Shown: positions 1-7,236 of the stretch, in pieces
Numbering within the stretch: the stretch's first letter is position 1
How the letters are laid out: each line of letters begins with the position of its first letter
DNA from: Bacteroidota bacterium
Lineage (GTDB): Bacteria; Bacteroidota; Bacteroidia; Bacteroidales; GCA-2748055
Assembly: GCA_024640885.1 (NCBI GenBank)
Contig: JAHEEC010000043.1
Span: forward strand, 1 to 33,078
Length of the DNA: 33,078 bases
Reading direction: 5' to 3'
Notes under the pieces: model-generated
Seen by the model: only the letters and a program-made list of their open reading frames with translations
The model's database searches: none
Told to the model about the DNA's origin: nothing
Translations under genes and position numbers: made by a program

Positions 1-39
1 ATTTCAGGAATTCAATTATTAAAAGTCATCAAGCCGTAT

Positions 40-714
40 ATGAAACGTTCAGAAATCAACCGGAAGATCGGAGAGGCAAAAAATTTCTTTGGTGAGATGA
101 AATTTCATCTCCCTCCCTGGGGCAGCTGGGCTCCCGAAGAGTGGCGGCGCCATGGTGAAGATTTGACCGCGATCATTGAGAACGGGCTTGGCTGGGACCT
201 GACAGATTTCGGATCGGGAGCATTTGATCAAACCGGGTTGCTTCTTTTTACCATCAGGAACGGAGGTGCCGCGGGAGATCATAAAACGTATGCTGAGAAG
301 ATCATGATCGTGGAGGAGGGGCAGGTAACCCCCATGCATTTCCACTGGTCGAAAATGGAGGATATTATCAACAGGGGCGGAGGGAACCTGATGATCCGGC
401 TCCATCCTTCCAACGCACACGAAGAAATAGCGGATCATGATTTCGGTGTGTCGCTGGATGGCATCCTGAAAAGCTTCAGGTCAGGGGAGGTGGTGCGGCT
501 GGAACCAGGGGAGAGCATCACGCTCTACCCGGGACTTTATCACAGCTTCTGGGGAGAGCCGGACAAGGGGAAGGTCCTGGTCGGGGAGGTGAGCGCGGTC
601 AATGATGACCATTCTGATAACAGGTTCCTGAAGGAGGTGGGAAGGTTCCCCGAGATTGAAGAGGATGAGGCTCCGCTCCACCTGCTGGTGGGCGATTACG
701 CCAGCTTTCTATAG
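40..714 (+). CDS. D-lyxose isomerase-like cupin (sugar ketol-isomerase)
   Basis: The 224-residue protein looks like the D-lyxose ketol-isomerase family (COG3822), small metal-dependent cupins that interconvert D-lyxose and D-xylulose, and often D-mannose and D-fructose. The metal site is visible: His100, His102 and Glu107 lie in an HFHWSKMED stretch, and His168 lies in a YPGLYHSFWGE stretch. Length and order fit a full single-domain cytosolic enzyme with no signal peptide. The ATG at 40 is the first in-frame start and the protein begins like family members. Upstream sequence is cut off by the window edge, so its operon partners are not visible; downstream it converges with the membrane-protein gene after only 38 bases. 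The family call is fairly secure. The true substrate is not, because these enzymes are promiscuous. Confidence 0.82.
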   Translation: MKRSEINRKIGEAKNFFGEMKFHLPPWGSWAPEEWRRHGEDLTAIIENGLGWDLTDFGSGAFDQTGLLLFTIRNGGAAGDHKTYAEKIMIVEEGQVTPMHFHWSKMEDIINRGGGNLMIRLHPSNAHEEIADHDFGVSLDGILKSFRSGEVVRLEPGESITLYPGLYHSFWGEPDKGKVLVGEVSAVNDDHSDNRFLKEVGRFPEIEEDEAPLHLLVGDYASFL

Positions 715-752
715 CGGGGCCGGGCAAGATTATCTATAAGATCCGAAGAGAA

Positions 753-1406
753 TCAACCGATCCAGGAACCCACATCCAGAAGTTCAAAAAAGAATACGCC
801 CTGGATCACGAACCTCACCAGCCGTGCCAGCGCGTAGATGAGAAAGAGCCTGAAAGGGTATTTAAACATAGTTACGGCTATGACCACAATTGAGAAGGGG
901 GTAAAGGGGAAAAGGGCGGCAATGATGATGAAAGCTCCACCCCATTTTCTCACAAATCCAATGTAGTTTTTCAGTCTTCTTTCCGTATAGGCTTTTACCC
1001 TGGGCCACATGGAGATCCAGAGTCCGATCCCGTAGGAGATCACCCCCCCGGCATAGGAGAGGATTCCCAGGAGGGCAAGGTAGGGAAGGGGATTCTCAAA
1101 TTTCTGGGTCCAGATCACAAAGAGATCCACCGGGACCAATCCCATAAAAGATTCAGATGCGAAGAAGAGCAGGACCACGAAACGGTCCGACAACCTGGTA
1201 ATGACCGACTTAAATAATCCATCGAAATCAACCAGGTACTTCCCCACCAGGAAAACCAGGAAAACGATCAAGGCATAAACCAGGATGATCCAGAGCACAC
1301 TCCTCCCCACATACCTGAAAAATCCCTTGGATTTCAGTATATTATACTTATCGTTCAGACTTAATGACAACTTGCGGGGGGATTCTTCCGGAATCTCTTC
1401 ACTCAT
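753..1406 (-). CDS. VTT/DedA-like integral membrane protein
   Basis: This 217-residue protein has a basic and acidic N-terminus of about 35 residues followed by several hydrophobic segments. One is a long helix near residues 35-55. A central re-entrant-type block contains ESFMGLVPVDLF, and a C-terminal block contains FPFTPFSIVV. That arrangement resembles VTT-domain (SNARE-associated/DedA/YqaA-like) proteins, which are linked to lipid scrambling or membrane homeostasis. No signal peptide is seen. Its ATG overlaps the stop of the preceding propeller lipoprotein gene in an ATGA, so the two genes are probably co-transcribed and translationally coupled. The family call rests on overall pattern rather than a decisive catalytic motif, and a specific function cannot be given. 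Confidence 0.6.
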   Translation of the reverse strand: MSEEIPEESPRKLSLSLNDKYNILKSKGFFRYVGRSVLWIILVYALIVFLVFLVGKYLVDFDGLFKSVITRLSDRFVVLLFFASESFMGLVPVDLFVIWTQKFENPLPYLALLGILSYAGGVISYGIGLWISMWPRVKAYTERRLKNYIGFVRKWGGAFIIIAALFPFTPFSIVVIAVTMFKYPFRLFLIYALARLVRFVIQGVFFFELLDVGSWIG

Positions 1407-2674
1407 CGAGGAGGTCTTGGGGTTAATGCGAAGATATGAAAAGAAATGTCATATGCCATCAATGCCATCCCGTGTCTCTGATAAAGCATTCCCTTATAGA
1501 TCACAGGGTGTGAGAAATGTTCTCCGCTGCCCCTGGATACTTTAAAGGAGCTGATTTCCTTCAATTTTCCATCCTGGTATTCAATGAGCTTCAGGTCACC
1601 TTTCTGGTTGTAGTAATAGAGATGCCCATCGGCCGAGATCACTGCCCCCCAGCCAATTTTCAATGAATCTGTGAGCTGACCGGAAGTGGCATCGATAGCC
1701 ACCAGTTGTTTTTTCGAATCTGCAGTTCCATAAATGAAATTGCCGGTCTTGACAATTCCTCCCATGAAACTGTCAAAACCCGGGTTTCTCCAGATTTCGG
1801 TGATCTCTGACCCGTCTTTGGAGAGTTTAAGCTTCACGCCATCGTTTCCGTCACTGGCGGCATAATAGATGTATCCATCGCTGTAAATGACTGCATTGGG
1901 ATGGGTGTCCCCATACCCGAACTTCCGCTGGTCAGGTGGAAGGTTATCCTGCAGTTGTGACCATATCATTTCTCCGGATTCCGCATCGAAACCCATGAGG
2001 TGATAGGCAGAGAAGGTCACATACAGGGTGCGATGTGGAAGCTCGATGAGGTTTGAGGCATTGTAACCCGATCGTTCAGAGAAACCCGGGTTGCTCCAGA
2101 TCAAATCCCCCGTATACCTGTCAAGGGCCACAACGTTAAATTCTTTACCCCCCGGTGCCCAGAACACTTTATTCCCGGATACCACGGGGGCCTCCGTATG
2201 GCCGTGAAGCGGATACTGGCCTTCAAAGTCAGTTGAAAAATCCTTCGACCACAGTATTTTCCCCGAATCCTTTTCCAGGCAATAGAGGTTTCCCATTCCT
2301 GAACCCACATAAATGTGATCACCTACGATGGTGGGCGCTGAACGGGACCCGCGATAACTCTTTACCCACTCCCTCCCAAGGACCTTTTGCCAAATCATCT
2401 TCCCTTCCAGGTCCAAACAGTGCAGCACACTCATGCTGTCAATCTCTCCGGTGATGTATAACCGCTCTCCTGCAAACACCGGGGAACCAAAACCGTTCCC
2501 GATTCCATCCACCCACCAGATCTCCCTGGGTCCCTCCTCAGGCCACCCTTTTAACAGCTCTTTGTCAGGGTAGATCCCCGAACGCCCCGCTCCCCGCCAC
2601 TGGTAAATTTCAGGTTCTCCCGGGGAGCATGACCGGAGGAGCAGCAGGGAGAGGAGTAAACAGAGGTTTTTCAT
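1403..2674 (-). CDS. PQQ-like beta-propeller lipoprotein
   Basis: The product (423 residues from the ATG at 2674) is a predicted outer or periplasmic lipoprotein. A short hydrophobic signal ends in LLLLRSC, with Cys16 as the lipidated residue. The body has repeated blades of the PQQ/quinoprotein type, for example segments with LYCLEKDSGKILW, VVALDRYTGDLIW and LMGFDAESGEMIW, consistent with a six- to eight-bladed propeller (BamB-like fold). There is no evidence that it binds PQQ; many such proteins are structural or bind other partners. An upstream ATG at 2704 is in frame, but the lipoprotein signal starts cleanly at 2674. It is followed by the VTT-like gene with a 4-base overlap. It may form a small envelope module with that membrane protein, which is inference from the arrangement only. 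Confidence 0.8.
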   Translation of the reverse strand: MKNLCLLLSLLLLRSCSPGEPEIYQWRGAGRSGIYPDKELLKGWPEEGPREIWWVDGIGNGFGSPVFAGERLYITGEIDSMSVLHCLDLEGKMIWQKVLGREWVKSYRGSRSAPTIVGDHIYVGSGMGNLYCLEKDSGKILWSKDFSTDFEGQYPLHGHTEAPVVSGNKVFWAPGGKEFNVVALDRYTGDLIWSNPGFSERSGYNASNLIELPHRTLYVTFSAYHLMGFDAESGEMIWSQLQDNLPPDQRKFGYGDTHPNAVIYSDGYIYYAASDGNDGVKLKLSKDGSEITEIWRNPGFDSFMGGIVKTGNFIYGTADSKKQLVAIDATSGQLTDSLKIGWGAVISADGHLYYYNQKGDLKLIEYQDGKLKEISSFKVSRGSGEHFSHPVIYKGMLYQRHGMALMAYDISFHIFALTPRPPR

Positions 2675-2692
2675 GACAGTAATCATAGAATC

Positions 2693-2700
2693 TAAAGATA
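2693..2700 (-). promoter_or_regulatory. Weak -7-like element before the propeller lipoprotein
   Basis: On the minus strand the bases read TATCTTTA, seven of eight matches to the Bacteroidota -7 consensus TAnnTTTG. It lies about 19 bases before the ATG at 2674. I found no TTTG at the expected -33 spacing, so this is only a candidate. It would give the lipoprotein/VTT pair a promoter separate from the upstream helicase, which is consistent with the terminator-like hairpin between them. Confidence 0.25.
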
Positions 2701-2758
2701 ACAACCATCTCGTAGTTGCAGATCAACTGCCAGCTAAATTTATGTGCAATGCGGGTGC

Positions 2759-2788
2759 AAAAGACCTGGACCAGCAACCGGTCCAGGT
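2759..2788 (-). terminator. Rho-independent terminator after the DEAD-box helicase gene
   Basis: A perfect 9-bp inverted repeat (2764-2772 with 2780-2788, arms ACCTGGACC and GGTCCAGGT) encloses a 7-base loop. On the minus strand it is followed by CTTTT. It starts 18 bases after the helicase stop codon and ahead of the next minus-strand gene, where a terminator is expected. The T-run is short, so termination may be partial. Confidence 0.65.
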
Positions 2789-2806
2789 TCAGGTTCCTCC
2801 ACGGGT

Positions 2807-4027
2807 TCAGGCCACGAAGGTAAGTGCCTTTCCCGTTTTACCAGCCCGGCCCGTACGGCCTATGCGATGGATATAGCTGTCGTGGGTCTGGGGTACCTGG
2901 TAGTTGATCACATGGGATACATCGGAGATATCCAGACCTCGGGAGGCCACATCTGTGGCTACCAGCACCCGAATGCGTCCCTGTTTGAATGCATTCAGGG
3001 CTGACTGCCTGGCGTTCTGACTCTTGTTGCCATGGATCTGGTCGGCCGCGATACCCGCCTTATTTAACTTTACACACAATTTGCTTACCCTGTGTTTGGT
3101 CTCCTCGAAGAGCAGCACTTTTTTGAAATCCTCCCGGGATAAAAGTTCCTGCAACACCTTGAATTTATCCTCCCCCGACTTCAGCCGGATGATATCCTGA
3201 TCAATCAGATCCCCGGTGCCATCGGCAGTGCTTACCTTCACGGTCACAGGATTGTGCAGGATGTCGCGGATCAGTGATTGCTGGGTCTGATCAAGGGTTG
3301 CCGAAAAGAGCATGGTGTGGCGTCGCTGGTGCATTCCATCCAGGATGCGGTTCACATCACGGATGAAACCCATGTCGAGCATTCGGTCGAATTCATCCAG
3401 CACAAGTGTTTTAAACCTGCCCAGGTCCAGGGCCCTGCGATTGACCAGGTCAAGCAACCTTCCGGGAGTTCCGATGACCACATGACTGTGCCGGCGAAGT
3501 GACTGCAGGTCCCTGTTAATATTGGTACCCCCGATAAAACATGCACTGTACAAACCCAAACCCTTCGACATGCTTTTGAACTCTTCCTCCACCTGGGTGG
3601 CCAGCTCCCTGGTGGGCACCACCACAAGGGCGAAAGGGTTCACGGGCCTGTGAAGCAATTCCTCAATGATCGGTACCAGGAAAGCACCGGTCTTTCCGGT
3701 TCCGGTCTGCGCAATCCCCAGGATATCCCGCCCCTGCAGCAGGGCTTCAAGGGTCCTGTCCTGGATCTCTGTGGGCCGTTCAAAGCCCTTTTTCTCAAGG
3801 TTTTGCCTGAGTTTTGCGCTGATGGGCAACTGGCCGATCAGCCTGTCGGAACGGTACTCTGTGGCTGTGTCTTGAACGGCATTTTTGACCAGCCGGGTAG
3901 GATCAAGTGAAGAGGGTTTTAATCCCGGTCTTGAATTGTTCCTGCCCTGATTGTTTGGTCCTGATTTTTTGTATTTTACCTGTGTTGAATTATTTCTTGT
4001 TCTGTTCATCATTTCTGGTTTACTCAT
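2807..4027 (-). CDS. DEAD-box family ATP-dependent RNA helicase (DEFD variant)
   Basis: A cytosolic superfamily 2 RNA helicase of 406 residues, unwinding or remodelling RNA with ATP. All core motifs are visible in order: Q motif (FERPTEIQ), Walker A AQTGTGKT (about 106-113), PTREL, TPGRL, motif II, SAT (242-244), ATDVASRGLD and HRIGRTGRAG. Motif II reads DEFD (211-214) rather than DEAD; the ATP-handling Asp and Glu are kept. The first 60 residues are basic, Asn/Ser-rich and probably disordered. The C-terminus stops about 11 residues after GRTGRAG, so there is no RNA-binding extension. The ATG at 4027 is preferred over the in-frame one at 4051 because homologs usually begin near MSKP-type sequences. 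Such helicases act in ribosome assembly, RNA decay or cold adaptation, and the specific role is unknown. Confidence 0.9.
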   Translation of the reverse strand: MSKPEMMNRTRNNSTQVKYKKSGPNNQGRNNSRPGLKPSSLDPTRLVKNAVQDTATEYRSDRLIGQLPISAKLRQNLEKKGFERPTEIQDRTLEALLQGRDILGIAQTGTGKTGAFLVPIIEELLHRPVNPFALVVVPTRELATQVEEEFKSMSKGLGLYSACFIGGTNINRDLQSLRRHSHVVIGTPGRLLDLVNRRALDLGRFKTLVLDEFDRMLDMGFIRDVNRILDGMHQRRHTMLFSATLDQTQQSLIRDILHNPVTVKVSTADGTGDLIDQDIIRLKSGEDKFKVLQELLSREDFKKVLLFEETKHRVSKLCVKLNKAGIAADQIHGNKSQNARQSALNAFKQGRIRVLVATDVASRGLDISDVSHVINYQVPQTHDSYIHRIGRTGRAGKTGKALTFVA

Positions 4028-4100
4028 AAAATTGATATTACACAGCCCCAAGGGCTGATGGTTTAATGCGAACCTTGCAGGTCCGGAGCCTTAGCTGAAT

Positions 4101-4108
4101 CAAATATA
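4101..4108 (-). promoter_or_regulatory. Candidate -7 element for the helicase gene
   Basis: On the minus strand the bases read TATATTTG, an exact match to the Bacteroidota -7 consensus TAnnTTTG. It would give a leader of roughly 43-67 bases depending on the start used. No TTTG is found at the standard -33 spacing. A 5-bp hairpin (AGCCC/GGGCT near 4062-4074) lies in the predicted leader. The rest of the divergent gap up to 4292 shows no further convincing element. Confidence 0.4.
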
Positions 4109-4292
4109 AAGAGAGGGGTCCCGGTACTTTGGGAAAGCTGCCTTGTAGTATGTCGGCTAAGAAATTTTGGCAAAGGTAATCAAATATTGATACCAAATCT
4201 CTTAATGATAATTTTGTAATAGAATTATGCTAATATTGTGTGTGGAGGGACCGTGGCGCTGGAAAGCTTATTAAAACCCTAAAACTACAACT

Positions 4293-5426
4293 ATGGAATC
4301 AACACAATCACCGGGTTCCCTGAGGACCCAACCCAAGGAAAGGTTGCAGTCACTCGATACCCTTCGGGGTTTTGATATGGCCATGCTCCTGGGTGGAGCC
4401 GGAATTATAGTGGCCCTTGCAGAAGCCACTGGATGGGGCTGGTTAAATGTACTGGCAGTTCAGACAGATCATGTGGAATGGAACGGCTTCCGCTTTTACG
4501 ACCTCATATTTCCCCTGTTCATGTTCGTCAGCGGGGTGGCCATTCCATATGCCATCAATTCAAAACTTGAGAAGGGGGTGGAAAAGTCCAAGCTGTTAAA
4601 AAAGATTCTTATCCGTTTGGTGGCGCTTGTGGCCCTGGGCCTTTTGTACAATGGTGCTACCAGAAGGGGTTTTACCAACCTGAGATATGCCAGTGTGCTC
4701 GCGCAGATCGGTTTCGGATACTTTTTCGCGGCTCTCATTTGCCTCTATTCGACCAGTGTGAGGGGCTGTGTTTACTGGTTGCTGGGAATCCTGGCTGGTG
4801 TGGCAGCATTGCAACTATTTGTTCCGGTTCCCGGGTATGGTGCGGGAACCTTTGAACCTGCCTCCACCATCAATGCATGGCTCGACCAGAGGTTGATTCC
4901 TGGCAGGCTCTATGATACTGATTTTGATCCGGAGGGATTCTTGTGCATCGTTTCTGCAGTATCAGTAACACTGCTGGGAGCCCTCGCCGGTTTTGTGATC
5001 CGGGGTTCTTCCCTGACGCCATCTAAAAAAGCACTCTATATTGGGTTGGGAGGCCTGGTGGTTGTGGGAATTGCCCTTGCCCTGAGCCCTGTTTATCCCA
5101 TCATTAAGAAGATGTGGACAGTTCCCTATGTGTTGCTCGCCGCCGGTATAAGTGCAATCCTGCTGTCCCTTTTCTATTATGTGATCGATGTGAAGGGCCA
5201 TAAGAGCTGGACCCTCTTTTTCAGGGTGTTCGGAATGAACTCCATCACCATCTATGTGGGTACCCGGATCATTGATTTCGGGGATATCAGCCGCTTCTTC
5301 CTGAACTGGTTCTCCGTACATGTGAGCGAATTGTGGGGTGCCGTGCTGATCGCCACAGGCGTGCTTGTGTTGGAGTGGGCGGTGCTCCTTTTCCTTTATA
5401 AAAAGAACATTTTCCTCAGGGTATAA
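4293..5426 (+). CDS. HGSNAT-like (DUF5009) membrane acyltransferase
   Basis: This 377-residue multi-pass protein resembles heparan-alpha-glucosaminide N-acetyltransferase relatives and DUF5009 proteins common in Bacteroidota. The N-terminal signature RLQSLDTLRGFDM is typical of the family. The block with His60, Trp63, Gly65 and Asp70 followed by FPLFMFVSG matches the region holding the catalytic His in HGSNAT. About ten hydrophobic helices follow. Family members are thought to move acetyl groups from cytosolic acetyl-CoA to a sugar or glycan on the far side of the membrane. It is the only plus-strand gene between two minus-strand units, so it is probably monocistronic. The substrate cannot be read from sequence. 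Family assignment is good; enzymatic role is by homology. Confidence 0.8.
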   Translation: MESTQSPGSLRTQPKERLQSLDTLRGFDMAMLLGGAGIIVALAEATGWGWLNVLAVQTDHVEWNGFRFYDLIFPLFMFVSGVAIPYAINSKLEKGVEKSKLLKKILIRLVALVALGLLYNGATRRGFTNLRYASVLAQIGFGYFFAALICLYSTSVRGCVYWLLGILAGVAALQLFVPVPGYGAGTFEPASTINAWLDQRLIPGRLYDTDFDPEGFLCIVSAVSVTLLGALAGFVIRGSSLTPSKKALYIGLGGLVVVGIALALSPVYPIIKKMWTVPYVLLAAGISAILLSLFYYVIDVKGHKSWTLFFRVFGMNSITIYVGTRIIDFGDISRFFLNWFSVHVSELWGAVLIATGVLVLEWAVLLFLYKKNIFLRV

Positions 5427-5505
5427 GGGCACTTCCGGCCATAAATCAAACAGAAGGGCCACGCTGGACTGACCGCTTCGCAAGATCGGTTAGATTCCTG
5501 AAAAG

Positions 5506-6252
5506 TTATGCCAGGATCAGGTCAATTCCCGCCTGTTTCATTTCACCCCTGAATCCGGGATCAAGGTCGCTATCCGTGGCAATATGCTGTATATCTGAAG
5601 GGTAGCAAATATTGGTGAGTTCTTTTTTGCCGAATTTACTTGAATCGGAAACGATAAAGACTTCCCTGGCCCTTTGGATGATGTAGCTGGAAATTTCGGC
5701 CCTCAGAAGATCTTTGGAGGTAAACCCGGTGTCGGTGGTGTATCCGTCAATCCCTATGAACGCCTTGTGGACATTGATCAGGTCAATGCACGATTTGGTG
5801 ATCTTACCCACCATGGTCTCACTGTCTGGCTGGTACAGGCCGCCGAGGAGAATGATGTGTGCCCTTTCGTTTTTCCGGAATTGCCGGGCAAGGTACAGAT
5901 TGGTGGTGATGATGGTCACATTCTTATGTTGAACCAGTTCCCGCGCAAGCAGCACATTGGCGGAACCCGATTCGATCAAAATGGTTTCCCCTTCATCCAC
6001 ATGGGAAGAGACCTTCCTGGCAATTCTGAGTTTCTTTTCATAATTCAGTGCCATCCTGTAGTCCAGGTCATCCACATCCTTAAGAACAGCCCCACCATGC
6101 ACACGATTCAACAAACCTTCCCCCTCCAGGAAACTTAAATCCTGCCTGATGGTCACCGAGGAGACATCAAGTTTGCCCGCAAGTGTTTTTACGGTGGCCC
6201 GGTTGTTCTTTCGAAGCAATTCCAGGATGCGTTTTTGTCTTTCATTCAGCAT
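5506..6252 (-). CDS. DeoR/GlpR-family transcriptional repressor
   Basis: A 248-residue regulator with the classic DeoR layout. An N-terminal winged helix-turn-helix (about 5-57, with VKTLAGKLDVSSVTIRQDLSFLE and RVHGGA) is followed by a sugar-phosphate isomerase-like effector domain with IESGSANV, a TTNLYLA strand and FIGIDGYT. Family members bind phosphorylated sugars and are usually repressors of sugar catabolic genes. It is the last gene of the activase-GRE-kinase unit, 20 bases after the ROK gene. It is therefore the obvious candidate to control that operon through the palindrome near 10640, and its inducer would most likely be the kinase product or a downstream phosphate. That link is inference. 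The family call itself is secure. Confidence 0.93.
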   Translation of the reverse strand: MLNERQKRILELLRKNNRATVKTLAGKLDVSSVTIRQDLSFLEGEGLLNRVHGGAVLKDVDDLDYRMALNYEKKLRIARKVSSHVDEGETILIESGSANVLLARELVQHKNVTIITTNLYLARQFRKNERAHIILLGGLYQPDSETMVGKITKSCIDLINVHKAFIGIDGYTTDTGFTSKDLLRAEISSYIIQRAREVFIVSDSSKFGKKELTNICYPSDIQHIATDSDLDPGFRGEMKQAGIDLILA

Positions 6253-6272
6253 GGCGAAGAAAATTTCATGGT

Positions 6273-7232
6273 TCAGTCCAGGGTCAGCGCAGCTGCACCG
6301 ATCACGCCTGCATCACCGATTATTTCTGACAGGGTGATCTTAACGGGATCGAAGATCATATCCCTGGCCAGGTCGTAAAATGTGGATTTGATCTTTTGGA
6401 TGTAAAAATCTCCCCAGTTGGTCAGTCCACCTCCCAGCACGATGAGAGGAGGGTTCAGGACCTGGAACAGGTTATAGATCCCAATGCCCACATAATATCC
6501 ACTATCCAGGATCACCTCTTTCGATACAGGGTCATCCATATCAAGTCCCTTTTTCAGGATCTCCCCGTTGATCTCCCTGAACTCGAACCCTGGCGGGAGT
6601 TCCAGTATACTTTTTTTGCCCTCCCGCAATTTTTGCTCGAAAAGATGGGGCAGCGCCATGCCACACGCACAGGCCATCACGCAACCCCTGTTCCCGCAGG
6701 TGCAGGTAAGCTCGCTGCGGGGATCCACGATCGTATGTCCGAACTCCCCCGCAGTTCCTGTCATACCGCGGTAAAGTTGCTTATTGATGATGATCCCGGC
6801 CCCGATACCGGTACTGATGGTGATAAATACCATTTCATCGAATCCCCTTCCGGCTCCAAACCTGTGTTCGCCAAGTGCCTGGGCATTGGTATCGTTATCC
6901 AGGTAGACCGGGATCCTAAAATTGGACTGTACCTTATCCCGGAGTGGATAATTTTTGAAACCGTTCAGGTTCGAAGTGGTGATGATCACTCCATCCCGAA
7001 AACGGATGTGCCCCGCGCAGCCCATCCCGATGCCGGGAAGATCGGATTCATGAAGACCGTTCCTCCTGATGATATCCCTGATGTTCTGGGTCACACAGGA
7101 GACCAGGTCCCCCTCGTTTCCAACAATATGGGCGCAGGTATAGATCTTATCAATGATCTTTCCGTGTGCATCGATAAGGGCAATGGAACACTTGGTGCCA
7201 CCGATATCCACACCGCAATAGAGTTTGCTCAT
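6273..7232 (-). CDS. ROK-family sugar kinase
   Basis: A 319-residue ROK protein without a DNA-binding domain, so a kinase rather than a repressor. Visible motifs are the phosphate-binding GVDIGGTK (7-14), the catalytic-base region LDNDTNAQALGE (Asp114), STGIGAGI, and the zinc site with Glu163, His166 and the Cys177/Cys179/Cys184 cluster (CTCGNRGC). The usual Glu two residues after the last Cys is Met186 here. Zinc ligands and catalytic Asp are intact, so activity is expected. It lies 4 bases after the GRE gene and 20 before the DeoR gene, which implies that it makes the phosphorylated substrate or inducer of the pathway. ROK kinases act on glucose, mannose, fructose, GlcNAc, ManNAc or allose. 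An anhydrohexitol is a reasonable guess given the YbiW-type partner. Confidence 0.9.
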   Translation of the reverse strand: MSKLYCGVDIGGTKCSIALIDAHGKIIDKIYTCAHIVGNEGDLVSCVTQNIRDIIRRNGLHESDLPGIGMGCAGHIRFRDGVIITTSNLNGFKNYPLRDKVQSNFRIPVYLDNDTNAQALGEHRFGAGRGFDEMVFITISTGIGAGIIINKQLYRGMTGTAGEFGHTIVDPRSELTCTCGNRGCVMACACGMALPHLFEQKLREGKKSILELPPGFEFREINGEILKKGLDMDDPVSKEVILDSGYYVGIGIYNLFQVLNPPLIVLGGGLTNWGDFYIQKIKSTFYDLARDMIFDPVKITLSEIIGDAGVIGAAALTLD

Positions 7233-7236
7233 TGGT

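Noticed and set aside
2744..3004. Plus-strand frames at the helicase 3' end
   Set aside because: They are opposite to a clear helicase gene and include the terminator hairpin, so they are not credible genes.
4213..4238. Possible promoter (TTTG-N14-TAATATTG) of the HGSNAT-like gene
   Set aside because: The spacing of 14 bases is far from the usual 19-21, and the -7 has a mismatch.
4962..5483. 173-residue minus-strand frame opposite the HGSNAT-like gene
   Set aside because: It is His/Gln/Pro-rich and antisense to an intact membrane-protein gene.
5427..5505. Terminator between the HGSNAT-like gene and the DeoR gene
   Set aside because: Only 4-bp stems and no T-run were found in this convergent gap.
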